Positions 41,148-50,653 of a stretch of 64,000 bases of DNA are shown here, piece by piece. A program made the position numbers and the translations under genes. Each line of letters begins with the position of its first letter. Position 1 is the stretch's first letter. The notes under the pieces were generated by a model that saw only the letters and a program-made list of their open reading frames with translations, had not been told where the DNA came from and made no database searches. This DNA comes from Tsukamurella paurometabola (GTDB lineage Bacteria; Actinomycetota; Actinomycetes; Mycobacteriales; Mycobacteriaceae): assembly GCF_900631615.1 (NCBI RefSeq), contig NZ_LR131273.1:1178001-1242000 (forward strand), read 5' to 3'.

Positions 41148-42524
41148 TCAGCGTCCCTCCCCACTCGACGGGACGTCGACGGGAACGGACTCGTACTCGG
41201 GCGCCGAGTCCTGGTAGATGGGCATGGCCGCGGTGTCGGGAACGACGATGCGCTCACGCTGCTTGCCCTTCGACCGCGTGACGGGCGCACTGGTGCTGGT
41301 CGGCAGGATCGGGCGCAGCGGCTCGGCCGGCACGCGGGGCACGGGTGGGGGCGGCGGAGCGACGGTGAGGCCGCCGGTCTCCCAGTTCGCCGGCGCGGCC
41401 ACCTGCGGCAGCGCGGCGCTGCTGGACTCGGCGCGGAGTGCGGATGCGGAGCGGTGGGCCTGCTCGCCGCGCGACATCCGCTCCAGCGTGGGCGAGCCGG
41501 GGCGCGCACCGAAGTATCCGACGCTGCCGGTCCGGTTCTCGGGGTTCACGTTGGCGAGCAGGGCGCTCATCGGCTGGTAGACCACGCCGCCGCCGGTGGC
41601 GGTGCCCACGCCGGCTCCGGTCTGCAGCGCCTGCCCCCCACCGGAGAACGCGATGCCGACCGCGGCGCCGCCGGCACCCGCCGCCACGCCGCCGCCGACT
41701 CCGCCGAGCTGCTGCACGAGGCTGTGTCCGAGCTGTTGGCCCGTGGTGGGGCGCGCCGCCTGATTCTCGCGCGACTGGGACGCGGCGGTCGCCGCGTTCG
41801 AGGCCGCCTGCTCCAGCCGCTGCGCCTGCGCGGCCACCGTCTGGCCGAGCTTGGTGCCGACGAGCGCTCCGCCGGCGATGCGCATCTCGAGCATGCTCGC
41901 GACGGCCTGCGCCCCCTGGGCGGCGAGGGTCATCTTGGTGACCACCGCATCGCCCACCGAGGCCGCGCCCGCGGCCGCCGCGGGGACCGGCACACCGATC
42001 GACGTGGCGAGGGGCTTCGGCGGGAGGAAGGGCTCGAAGGTCATGTTCGCGGTCGAGTTCGCGAGGTAGGTCGTCATCATCCCGGCGTTCTGCGCCCACA
42101 TCGCCGCGTACTGGGCCTCGTTGGCGGCGATCGCCGCGGTGTTCACGCCCAGGAAGTTGGTGGCCTGGAGCACCGCGTGGGTCACGTGGTTCGCCACGAT
42201 CTCGGGGATCTGGGCCATACCGGCCAGCGCGGCCGAGTAGTCGGCCGCCTGTTTCGTGTGTCGAGTGGAGGCGAGCAGCGCCTGCGTGCGCAGCGCCTCG
42301 TTGTGCGCGAGGTAGATCGCGACGTTGCGCGTCATCAGCGCGGTCTCCGGCGCCTGCCAGGACGCGGCGAGGCGCGGCAGCAGCGATTGGAGGAACGCCG
42401 ACCGCGCACTGACCGACGCCGCCACCGAGGCCCACGCCGCCGCCGCGGCGGTGGCCGGCGCCGGCCCGGCCCCCGACATGAGCAGACCCACGTTGATCTC
42501 GGGGGCCAGAGCGACGAAGTACAT
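41148..42524 (-). CDS. PPE family protein
   Basis: A 458-aa PPE protein. The N-terminal 180-residue helical domain begins MYFVALAPEINVGLLMSGAG, with APE in place of the PPE triplet and the usual AAAAAWASVAA helix. The rest is Gly/Ala/Gln-rich (about 250-330) and then a Pro-rich disordered tail with basic TRSKGKQRER. Such proteins are exported with a PE partner through ESX and chaperoned by EspG, both encoded beside it. The PE stop lies 12 bases upstream of the start. Confidence 0.88.
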   Translation of the reverse strand: MYFVALAPEINVGLLMSGAGPAPATAAAAAWASVAASVSARSAFLQSLLPRLAASWQAPETALMTRNVAIYLAHNEALRTQALLASTRHTKQAADYSAALAGMAQIPEIVANHVTHAVLQATNFLGVNTAAIAANEAQYAAMWAQNAGMMTTYLANSTANMTFEPFLPPKPLATSIGVPVPAAAAGAASVGDAVVTKMTLAAQGAQAVASMLEMRIAGGALVGTKLGQTVAAQAQRLEQAASNAATAASQSRENQAARPTTGQQLGHSLVQQLGGVGGGVAAGAGGAAVGIAFSGGGQALQTGAGVGTATGGGVVYQPMSALLANVNPENRTGSVGYFGARPGSPTLERMSRGEQAHRSASALRAESSSAALPQVAAPANWETGGLTVAPPPPPVPRVPAEPLRPILPTSTSAPVTRSKGKQRERIVVPDTAAMPIYQDSAPEYESVPVDVPSSGEGR

Positions 42525-42536
42525 GGTTCCGCCCCG

Positions 42537-42824
42537 TCAGAACTGCACGGCGTTATCGGCCATGATGTACGTCGAGGCGACGGCCGAGAGGCTCACGGCG
42601 TACTGCGCGACCTCGGCGTGATCGATGATCGAGGTCGCCAGGAAGTTGGCCGCGTGCGCGGCCGAACTCGCCGAGACCAGCAGCGACACGGCATCGGCAC
42701 CCGCGGGCACGACAGCCCCGAGAGCGCCGGCGGCACCACCGATCGAACCCGCGGTGGTGGCGACGTTCGCCATCACTTCGTTGGTTCCCGCCAACAGTTG
42801 AATAGGCGCCACGTTCAGGCCCAC
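42537..42824 (-). CDS. PE family protein
   Basis: A 95-aa PE protein consisting only of the two-helix PE domain. The second helix ends in YIMAD, the YxxxD general secretion signal of type VII substrates. GVVPAGADAVSLL-like text at residues 38-50 matches the PE turn region. It starts at GTG 42824 behind GGAGGGAAG. It opens the PE-PPE-esx-esx-espG group, and the 83 bases upstream hold a probable internal promoter. Confidence 0.86.
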   Translation of the reverse strand: MGLNVAPIQLLAGTNEVMANVATTAGSIGGAAGALGAVVPAGADAVSLLVSASSAAHAANFLATSIIDHAEVAQYAVSLSAVASTYIMADNAVQF

Positions 42825-42907
42825 CTGATCTTCCCTCCGCCTAGATTTTCAAGTTGCAACTAAAACAGAATTGTCAAATTTCGTCAATCCCTGGTTGTCC
42901 GAAATTG
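42825..42907 (-). promoter_or_regulatory. Probable internal promoter region of the PE-PPE-esx group
   Basis: These 83 bases are strikingly A/T-rich for the window and include the palindrome GTTGCAAC (42853-42860), which shares its TTGCAA core with boxes upstream of the first ESX gene and the left-edge gene. The region could add extra transcription of the substrate genes. No exact -10/-35 pair stands out. Confidence 0.45.
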
Positions 42908-45900
42908 TCATCCCCAAACCTCGTCGTCGGACTCCGCTTCGTCCCTGCGCACGCCGTTCCAGGCCACCTGGACGACGTCCGACGGCGCGCCCCGTCCCGG
43001 ATGGAACCGGCCCCGGCCGGGAACACCGAACCGTTGCCCGCGTTCACCTGCGATGTTCACGTTGAACTTGTCCGCGGAGAGGGCCAGCGCCATCGAGCTG
43101 TGGGTGTCGAGGAACTGGATCAACGGGTCCGAGCTCGCCTTGTACAGGTATTCGGAGTCGTTGAGCACCACGATCACGTGGAAGCCCCGGATCACGCCGT
43201 CATTCATCAGCTTGACGGTCTGCGTGAGCGGGTTCGTGCGGTCGCCGCGCGCGACGACGGCGTCGTAGTCGTCGATGATGAGGAAGATCTCGGGGCCGGT
43301 CCACCAGTCGCGGCGCGCGAGCGCGGCACTGTCGGCGGAGTCCGGCACCCTGCGGTAGGTCACCCGCTCGGGATCCGTCTCCCCATCGCCCATCCACTCC
43401 ACGAGCTTGTCCTGCCAACGCCGCAGGAAGTCGTAGAGATCGGAGCCGTGCAGCCCGAGGTTCTTCGGGTTCGGCGCGAACGCGCCGCGGTGCACGCGCT
43501 TGGGATCGAGGAGCGCGATGGCACCGTCGTCGATCGTCGGGTACCGGCGGCTGATCGCCTCGATGAGGGTGTGCACGAAGGCGGACCGGCCGGAACCGCT
43601 CTCGCCGACGACGTACATGTGCGCCTCGCGACCGAAGTCCGCGACGGCGGGGCCGGCGTCGGTCTCCCGGACTCCGAAGGGCAGCCGGACACGCTCGCGG
43701 TCGCTCGCCTCGGCGGGCAGTACGGAGAACAGGTCGTCCTGCAGGACCGATGCGGGCAGCGCCAGCAGCTTCGGCGCCGCGGCCCCGGAGGTGTTGGCGC
43801 GGCGGATCCGCTCCACGACCTCCTCGATGCCGGCACTGAGCGTGTCCGGCGAGGCGTCGCCGTCGGCGCGGGGCAGCGCGACGAGGGCGAGCAGCTCCCG
43901 GTCGGTCGTGATCACGTGGCCGGCCCGATCGGGCACCGCCTTGTTCCGCTGCGAGTTCACCACGGACATGTCGTAGCTCGCGGTCGAGACGCGGCCCTCG
44001 ACGATCGTGTGCATGTGGCTCGCGAGGCCGCGCAGCACGGTGTTGCGGGCCGTGGTGATGACGAAGTGGACGCCGTAGTTCAGCGCGCCCGACGCGAGCG
44101 CCTCGAGCACGGCCACCTTGTCCTCGAAGACCCCGCCCTCGGTCACCGCGGCGTCGAAGCCGTCGATCACGATGAAGACGTCGCCGAAGGCGTCCTCGGT
44201 GATGACCTCGGCGCCGGGGTCGCTGCGCAGTCGCCGGTACTCCGCCATCGAGTTCACGCGGTACTTGCGGAAGAGCTTGACGCGCTGGTCGATCAGGTCC
44301 GCCATCTGCGAGACGATCCGGTTGATCGCGTCCTCCTCGGACCGGGTCGCGATCCGGGAGACGTGCGGGAGGTCCTCGAGCCGCATCCAGCCGCCGCCGG
44401 TGTAGTCGACGACGAAGAACTGCACCTGCTCCGGCGAGTGGGTGAGCGCGAGGGAGGTCACCAGCGTCATGGCGGCGGTGGTCTTGCCCTTCTGCGGCGC
44501 ACCGTAGATGAGCACGTTGCCCTGGCCGCCCGACAGATCCAGCTCCCACACGGGCTGCTGGTGCTTGGCCGGGTCGTCGAAGACACCGAACGGCGTCTTC
44601 AGCGTGGCGGGCGTGGTCACCGCGGGCGCGACCCACTCGTCGGCGGCGAGCGACGGTGCCAGGATGTCCAGCGTCGTCGAGGTGAGCTCCGGGAGCCACG
44701 GCTTGTACGCCGGTCGGGCCGGCGCCTTGGTGAGCAGTTCCTTGACCACCGTGAAGACGGTGGGCGCGGCGAGCAGTTCCTCCTCGGTGCGCACGATCTC
44801 GTCGTCCTCGACGATCTCCGCCTCGAGGTCGGGGATGTCGATCCGGCGCGCGGTGAAACCGCGGGAGGAGAGGTCGTCCGCGGTGGGCTGCACGATCTCC
44901 CGCACGACGGGTTCCGGCGCCGCCTCGGGCGGGAAGTAGGGCTTGCCGGTGAAACCGGCGTAGAACCGGATCAGCTCGTCCTCGTGGAGCGTCTTGATGA
45001 GGCCGTTGCCGGGCTTGCCGGGCAGGTTCTTCGCGTCCGGCACACCGATCACCGCGCGCGAGTCTCCGGCGGTGCCGGTGCGAAGGGCGATGTGGTAGTG
45101 GATGTTCGACTCGAGTCCGCGGGAGCGGGCCATCTCGGCGTTCTGCGAGGCGAGCAACAGGTGCACGCCGACCGAGCGTCCCACGCGGCCGATCTGGCTG
45201 AAGATGTTCACGAACTCCGGTTTGGCCTCCAGGAGCTCGGTGTACTCGTCGATCAGCACCAGCAGGGCGGGCATGGGCTCGAGGTCCGGGCAGTGGCCCG
45301 ACTCCCGGGCCTTCTCGTACTCGGTGAGGCCGATGATGTTGGACGACGGGTAGCGCGCCGCGGCGCTGTCGAACAGCTGCTGGCGGCGCTTGAGCTCGCC
45401 GGTGATGACCTCCATCATGCGGTCGACCATGCTCTCGGACTTCTCGAGGTTGGTGACCACCGCGGCGACGTGCGGGATGTCCTCCATGCCCTGGTACGTG
45501 GCACCGCCCTTGAAGTCGACGAGGAGGAGGTTGAGCATCGACGGCGAATGGAAGAGGCAGGCGTCGAGGACCAGGCAGCGCAGGAACTCCGACTTGCCGG
45601 AGCCCGAGGTGCCGATCATCTCGCCGTGCGGGCCGGTGCCGCCCTGGCTGGCCTCGCGCATGTTCAGGAAGATCCGCGTGCCATCGGGCCCGAAGCCGAT
45701 CGGGAAGTTGAGCCGGCGCGGGTCGTCGAACCGCTTGATGCGCTGCCAGAAGTCGACCACGTCGATCGCGCCGGGATCGTCGACCTGGACCAGGTTGGCC
45801 CAATCCCGCCCGGTGTCCTGACGCTCCTTCGACAGCAGCGACGCCGTGGTCTCGAGTTCCCACCGGGCGAGCTTGCGCGCGTTGGTGTGTGCGTCGATGA

Positions 45901-47128
45901 GGTCGAGGTGGTCGGCCCGGGCGATCTCCTTGGGCTCCTCCAGCGGGAGATCCGAGTCCCACCGCGTGACGATGCCCGCCTGGTCCACGTCGAGCAGGAC
46001 CGCGTGCGGGAAGGAGTCGATCACGCCGTCGGGCGGCGACATCAGGATCCAGGTGACATCGGCCAGCGAGGCGATCGCCTGGTCCGTCATCCGCGCCCGC
46101 TCCGCGGATTCGACGATCACCACGGTGTGCCGGGTGCGACCGGACACCTCGGACTCGGTGGTGAACGGCCGGGAGTAGTCGACGATGCGGTCGGCCTCGG
46201 CCACCGGTTGCTCGTCGCCGCCCGACAGCTCGTCGAGGAACTCCGTCCAGTTGCCGTAGATCATGCGGCGCGAGCCGAGCGCGTCGATGAGCGACGGGTG
46301 CTGCACCTGCGGAAGCCATTTCAGGTACTCCCACCGCCCGCCGTCCGGGGTGTCCGCGACGACGGCGATGCGCAGCCGGTCCGGGCCGTGGGTGATCGCG
46401 AGGTGGTTCAGCATGGCGCGCACCATTCCCGCCGATCGCTCGGGATCGCCGCCCACGCCCAGGACGGGCACCGTGCGCAGCGTGAACGCCAGGGGCATGT
46501 CCGCGATGGTCGAGTGGGTGTGCAGGAACTTGACGGTCTCGGTCCACTGCACCGGGTCGAGGAACTCGCCGTCGGGCGCCTCCGGCGTGAGCAGCTTGGC
46601 CTTCGGCACGATCCGGCCGCGACCGTACCGTGCGGCGGTGAAGCGCGCCTTGCGCTCGGCGTCACCGCCGTTGACCTCCCACATCCGCTCCGTGCCGATG
46701 AGCGAGCCGGCGACGGCCGGATCGGGGTAGGCGTGAGCGAGTGCGTCGAAGTAGTTGCGGCCGCGGGAGAGCGCCTTCTCCCGTGAGGCCCCGATCGAGC
46801 GGCTCGCCTGCTTGCGGTCGTGCAGCAGCTGCGCCTTCGACTTGCTGCCGCTGCCGCCCGGGCCGCCGCCCATGTACGCGAACATGCCGAACAGCAGCAT
46901 CATCGGCATGAGCAGCATCACCGGGTTGAAGCCGCGGTTGAGGCGGATCATCATGAACAGCATGCCGAGCACGGCGACCACCATGATGACGGGCATCATC
47001 ACGGTGCGCCACTTGCCGGGTGGGTCGACCTCGTCGATGGTGTCCGGCGTGCGGACCTCCACCTCCTTCTTGATGACCCGGGGCTCCTTCTTCGGGTGGA
47101 GCGGGGGCTCGAAGACCTGCCTACTCAC
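42908..47128 (-). CDS. eccC: Type VII secretion ATPase EccC (single chain, three ATPase domains)
   Basis: A 1406-aa FtsK/SpoIIIE-type motor. Two transmembrane helices (about 43-62 and 68-86) and a DUF domain precede three ATPase domains. Domain 1 is intact (Walker A GTSGSGKS at 506-513, Walker B with Asp627-Glu628 in LLVLIDEYTE). Domain 2 has GAPQKGKT (876-883) but IDGF in Walker B. Domain 3 has GESGSGRS (1175-1182), with Arg for Lys. Domain 1 gives the essential ATPase activity and domain 3 docks Esx substrates by their C-terminus. GTG 47128 overlaps the eccB stop by one base (TAGTG), behind AAGGGGAA. Confidence 0.94.
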   Translation of the reverse strand: MSRQVFEPPLHPKKEPRVIKKEVEVRTPDTIDEVDPPGKWRTVMMPVIMVVAVLGMLFMMIRLNRGFNPVMLLMPMMLLFGMFAYMGGGPGGSGSKSKAQLLHDRKQASRSIGASREKALSRGRNYFDALAHAYPDPAVAGSLIGTERMWEVNGGDAERKARFTAARYGRGRIVPKAKLLTPEAPDGEFLDPVQWTETVKFLHTHSTIADMPLAFTLRTVPVLGVGGDPERSAGMVRAMLNHLAITHGPDRLRIAVVADTPDGGRWEYLKWLPQVQHPSLIDALGSRRMIYGNWTEFLDELSGGDEQPVAEADRIVDYSRPFTTESEVSGRTRHTVVIVESAERARMTDQAIASLADVTWILMSPPDGVIDSFPHAVLLDVDQAGIVTRWDSDLPLEEPKEIARADHLDLIDAHTNARKLARWELETTASLLSKERQDTGRDWANLVQVDDPGAIDVVDFWQRIKRFDDPRRLNFPIGFGPDGTRIFLNMREASQGGTGPHGEMIGTSGSGKSEFLRCLVLDACLFHSPSMLNLLLVDFKGGATYQGMEDIPHVAAVVTNLEKSESMVDRMMEVITGELKRRQQLFDSAAARYPSSNIIGLTEYEKARESGHCPDLEPMPALLVLIDEYTELLEAKPEFVNIFSQIGRVGRSVGVHLLLASQNAEMARSRGLESNIHYHIALRTGTAGDSRAVIGVPDAKNLPGKPGNGLIKTLHEDELIRFYAGFTGKPYFPPEAAPEPVVREIVQPTADDLSSRGFTARRIDIPDLEAEIVEDDEIVRTEEELLAAPTVFTVVKELLTKAPARPAYKPWLPELTSTTLDILAPSLAADEWVAPAVTTPATLKTPFGVFDDPAKHQQPVWELDLSGGQGNVLIYGAPQKGKTTAAMTLVTSLALTHSPEQVQFFVVDYTGGGWMRLEDLPHVSRIATRSEEDAINRIVSQMADLIDQRVKLFRKYRVNSMAEYRRLRSDPGAEVITEDAFGDVFIVIDGFDAAVTEGGVFEDKVAVLEALASGALNYGVHFVITTARNTVLRGLASHMHTIVEGRVSTASYDMSVVNSQRNKAVPDRAGHVITTDRELLALVALPRADGDASPDTLSAGIEEVVERIRRANTSGAAAPKLLALPASVLQDDLFSVLPAEASDRERVRLPFGVRETDAGPAVADFGREAHMYVVGESGSGRSAFVHTLIEAISRRYPTIDDGAIALLDPKRVHRGAFAPNPKNLGLHGSDLYDFLRRWQDKLVEWMGDGETDPERVTYRRVPDSADSAALARRDWWTGPEIFLIIDDYDAVVARGDRTNPLTQTVKLMNDGVIRGFHVIVVLNDSEYLYKASSDPLIQFLDTHSSMALALSADKFNVNIAGERGQRFGVPGRGRFHPGRGAPSDVVQVAWNGVRRDEAESDDEVWG

Positions 47129-48726
47129 TACTTCCCCTTCGGGTCGAACTTCGCGACGACCGGGTCGTCCGCGCCACCGTCGTGCTTGATGGAAGCGCTG
47201 GCCTTGGACAGGGTCGGGCCCTGCGCGAAAAGGCTGATGATCGTCCACGGCGCGGGCACCGGGTTGCTCAGGCCGAGGGCCTTCGCGGACGAGCCCGGTT
47301 CGGTGGAGCCCTGGTCGTCGATCCCGTACCGGATGCCCGTGTCCGCGATCCAGAACTCACCGCTGTGCTCGCGCGAGTCCTTCGCGGAGCCGGTCGCGTA
47401 GACGTACCGCCCACTGTTCGCGGGCAGGTAGACGTCGTCGGCGATGGTGCCCGCGGAGCCCGGGGCTCCGATCAGGGAGATCCGGGCGGCGTTCTGCTCC
47501 CCGGTGAGGGGCAGTGTGCCCGCGACGACCACCCGCTGATCGGCCGTCGGCGCGTCACCGTCGTGCGACCAGGTCATGCAGGTCACGGGGTCGCTCGTGG
47601 CGTCCTCGACCCGGACCTTCCCGGTCGGGAAGTGGTCGACGGCGATCCGCCCGCCCACCTTGGGCCACTGGTTCGCTTTCGACGCCTCCGTCTCGACGAC
47701 GCCGCTCTTGACGGGCGAGACGGTCTGCAGGATCGCCGCGGCGGTCTGGCTGACCTGCTGGATGCCGTCGGCCGCCACCACGTAGTAGGTCCACCCGCCG
47801 TCGACCGTGGCGACGCGGAGTGTGGTTCCCACGAGCAGCTTCTCGGTGTTCGGGAAGCGCACGGGCTTACCGAGATCCGTGATCTGCGGTACGTCGATCG
47901 GCTCGCGCGCGGCGAGCGCGTTGAACAGGCCCGACGACATCGGGATGACCCGCTGGTCGATGCCGATGCCCAGGGCCTCGCGGATCGCCGAGTTGCCCAG
48001 GTCCAGCCGGGCGCGGGCGACCACCCCGTCGTCGGAGTACACGAGCCACGTCTGGTTGTCGAAGGCCACGACCCGGGCGCGGTCGCCCATCAGCTCGTCG
48101 GTGCCGTCGGCGGGAGTCAGCGGCCCGCCGATGACGGTGACCTTCACGGCCGAGGTGGCGGTGGTCGGCAGCCCGGTCGAGGGGTCGAGCGGTACGGCCG
48201 ATCCGGTGGCGGTGGTGTCGCACACCGCCCATTGCGAGAGCCGGCTGGACGAGTTCCGGATCACCGTGGGGGCGTACGGGATACCCACCATCGGACCGCG
48301 CGGGAGTTTCTCGATCTCGCCCGACTTCGCCAGCACCGGCCTCGCGGGGGAACCGATGATGAGCTGGCCGGAGACCACGTTGGGGATCGGGCTCAGCGCG
48401 TCGCCCACCTTGACGTACAGGGCGCCGGTCTGGCTGTCCTGGATGATGTCCCCGTCGCCGACCTTGCCGGCGGGGAAGATCACGGCGGCGATCACACAGC
48501 CGAGCGCCACGACGAGTCCCACGGCGATCGCCATGTACAGCGGCGATCCCTGGAACTTCTTGACGTCGTCGATCCACCGCGTGTCGCGGCGCACGAGGGC
48601 TTCCTCGTTGCGCCGCTGCAGGTAGGCCTCGCCCGACTTCTGGTACTTGGAGGTGAGGCGGAAGCCGCGGACCCGTTCCTGCAGGCCCGACGCCGGATTC
48701 GACGGTTCCGGGGTGGTCTCAGCCAT
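47128..48726 (-). CDS. eccB: Type VII secretion protein EccB
   Basis: A 532-aa EccB. A short cytoplasmic N-terminus (to about residue 60, with QERVRGFRLTSKYQKSGEAY typical of EccB) and one transmembrane helix (about 63-85) are followed by a large periplasmic domain of repeated beta modules (LYVKVGDALSPIPNVVSGQL, VYLPANSGRYVYATG). EccB caps the ESX pore on the outer face. Cys172 or so and a second periplasmic Cys (VTCMTW) could form the family's disulfide. It overlaps eccA by eight bases and eccC by one. Confidence 0.93.
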   Translation of the reverse strand: MAETTPEPSNPASGLQERVRGFRLTSKYQKSGEAYLQRRNEEALVRRDTRWIDDVKKFQGSPLYMAIAVGLVVALGCVIAAVIFPAGKVGDGDIIQDSQTGALYVKVGDALSPIPNVVSGQLIIGSPARPVLAKSGEIEKLPRGPMVGIPYAPTVIRNSSSRLSQWAVCDTTATGSAVPLDPSTGLPTTATSAVKVTVIGGPLTPADGTDELMGDRARVVAFDNQTWLVYSDDGVVARARLDLGNSAIREALGIGIDQRVIPMSSGLFNALAAREPIDVPQITDLGKPVRFPNTEKLLVGTTLRVATVDGGWTYYVVAADGIQQVSQTAAAILQTVSPVKSGVVETEASKANQWPKVGGRIAVDHFPTGKVRVEDATSDPVTCMTWSHDGDAPTADQRVVVAGTLPLTGEQNAARISLIGAPGSAGTIADDVYLPANSGRYVYATGSAKDSREHSGEFWIADTGIRYGIDDQGSTEPGSSAKALGLSNPVPAPWTIISLFAQGPTLSKASASIKHDGGADDPVVAKFDPKGK

Positions 48727-50653
48727 TCGACTCCTCCTCCCAACTCACCTCGAGGAGGTGCCACTGCGACCACGGGAAGTTCGGTGACACGCGCAGCGTC
48801 TCCTCGTAGGCCAGGCGCACGTCCTCGAGTTCGAGCGTCCGCAGCAGCGTGCGCTTCTCCTCGGACGAGAGGGCCGACCGGTCGGTGGCACTGACCCGGA
48901 AGTCCCGGAACCCGCGGGCCGACGAGATCACGGTGCGCATGAAGCGGGCGTTCGACATCAGGTCGATGCCCGAGCACAGTCGGCCCTTGAGGTCGAGCGC
49001 ACTGACCTCGGCGAGCCGCTTGTTGTGCTCCTCCAGGTAGCCGCGCACGCCGACCCCGAGCTGCTCGCGGCTCTTCGCGGCGACGGATTCGGCGATCTCC
49101 ACCAGTTCCTCGGCGGTGAAGGAGCTGAACGAGATGCGCGTCGGGAATCGTAGCGGGAGACCGGGGTTCACCTGCAGCAGCCGATTCATGTCGTCGTCGT
49201 AGCCCGCGAGCACCACGACCACCTTGTCGCGCAGGGGCTTGTCCCCCTCGTTCTCGATCCGGGCGAGCAGCGCCTCGAGCGCCTCGCGGCCGAACCGGGA
49301 GGCCTGGTCCTCGCCGTCCCCGGCGACGAGGCCGTACGCCTCGTCGAGGAAGAACAGGCCGCCCCGGGACTCGTCGACGAGCTTGTTGGTGCGGATGCCC
49401 GCCTGCCCCACGTACCCCGTCATCATGTCGCTCGGCTGGTGTTCGTAGACCTCGGGTTTGGCGATCACGCCGAGGCCGTAGTACAGCTTCGCGAGGATCC
49501 GCACGCCCGTCGTCTTGCCCGTACCGGGCGGCCCGGTGATGATCGCGGAGAGGCGCATCTCCTCCTCGCTGTACTCCTCGCCGAGTTCCTCGCTGAGCAG
49601 CTTGCGTTCCCGGTCCATCTCGACCTTGGAGGCGAGGCGGCGGATCTGCGACTTCACGTCCGGGCTGCCCACCAGGGCGTCCAACTCGCGCCACGCGTCG
49701 GCGAGGACGGCGTCGCGCTGCCGGTCGAGGCTCGCCTGCTCGATCTCCTGGGCCGTGGTTCCCGACGCGGGATCCCAGGGATCCGTGCGGGTGTTCATGG
49801 ACTGCGCCGTGACCACCTCGAGGGCGCCGCCCGCGGCGGCGTGATCGAGGTCGGGGCGCGACGAGATCCAGGCGCGGGCGTCGCGGATCAGCTTCGCCGC
49901 CCCGTCCTCGTCGCCGGTGGCCCGCAGCGCGTAGGCCTGGGTGACCAGGAGACTGGCCTGCACCAGTTTGAAGTCCTCGGAGGCGAGCGCCGTTCTGGTC
50001 GCCGAGAGCGCCTGGTGGGCGTCTCCGGTCCCGACGAGGGCGCGCGCGGTCAGCGCGGTGACGCCGAGCTGCCAGAACCTGACGGCACCGTCGGACTCCG
50101 CGGAGACCCAGAGGGGCTCGCGGCCGTCGGCCACCGTCGAGAGCACCTCGGGCCACCGGTGCGCCATCCCGAGCAGGCAGATCCACAGGTATCGGAGGTA
50201 GTTGCGCTGGGCCGGCGAGTCGGCGCTCACCTCGCGCTGGAGCCGGGTCAGTTCCGCGGCCGCCTCGGCGAGGTGCCCGGACTGCGCGAGGATGACCGCG
50301 GCGCCGGCGCGCGCGTAGATCACGTCGGTGACGGGCATGCCGAGTTCGACGACGCCCATGTGGACGGGGATCTTCAACCCGAGCGCGCCCTCGGCGGGGT
50401 CCACGACCATGCCGTTGCGGCGCAGCTCCACACCGAAGTTGCGGGCCGAGGCCAGGAGGCCCCGCGCGGCGGCCGGGTCGCTCAGTTGCGTCCGGTCGAC
50501 GGCCATCAGGCCGATCCACGCGTCGCACATCGTGGGGTCGGCCTCGACGGCGAGCCGGAACGCCTGCGCCGGTTCACGGGTGTCCGTGCGCGCCGCGAGT
50601 GATCGCAGCCCGAGCGAGAAGTACCGCTGGGCAGTGGGATTCGAGTTCGTCAT
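48719..50653 (-). CDS. eccA: Type VII secretion AAA+ ATPase EccA
   Basis: A 644-aa cytosolic CbxX/CfxQ-type AAA+ ATPase. Residues 1-300 form a TPR-like helical domain. The AAA+ core begins with ITGPPGTGKTT (Walker A 374-381), with GGLFFLDEAYGL as Walker B and RFPTRISFSSFTAEELVEIA after it. EccA is thought to remove EspG from PE-PPE substrates and is found with ESX systems that carry PE/PPE genes, as here. Its ATG overlaps the upstream stop by four bases (ATGA). Confidence 0.93.
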   Translation of the reverse strand: MTNSNPTAQRYFSLGLRSLAARTDTREPAQAFRLAVEADPTMCDAWIGLMAVDRTQLSDPAAARGLLASARNFGVELRRNGMVVDPAEGALGLKIPVHMGVVELGMPVTDVIYARAGAAVILAQSGHLAEAAAELTRLQREVSADSPAQRNYLRYLWICLLGMAHRWPEVLSTVADGREPLWVSAESDGAVRFWQLGVTALTARALVGTGDAHQALSATRTALASEDFKLVQASLLVTQAYALRATGDEDGAAKLIRDARAWISSRPDLDHAAAGGALEVVTAQSMNTRTDPWDPASGTTAQEIEQASLDRQRDAVLADAWRELDALVGSPDVKSQIRRLASKVEMDRERKLLSEELGEEYSEEEMRLSAIITGPPGTGKTTGVRILAKLYYGLGVIAKPEVYEHQPSDMMTGYVGQAGIRTNKLVDESRGGLFFLDEAYGLVAGDGEDQASRFGREALEALLARIENEGDKPLRDKVVVVLAGYDDDMNRLLQVNPGLPLRFPTRISFSSFTAEELVEIAESVAAKSREQLGVGVRGYLEEHNKRLAEVSALDLKGRLCSGIDLMSNARFMRTVISSARGFRDFRVSATDRSALSSEEKRTLLRTLELEDVRLAYEETLRVSPNFPWSQWHLLEVSWEEESNG

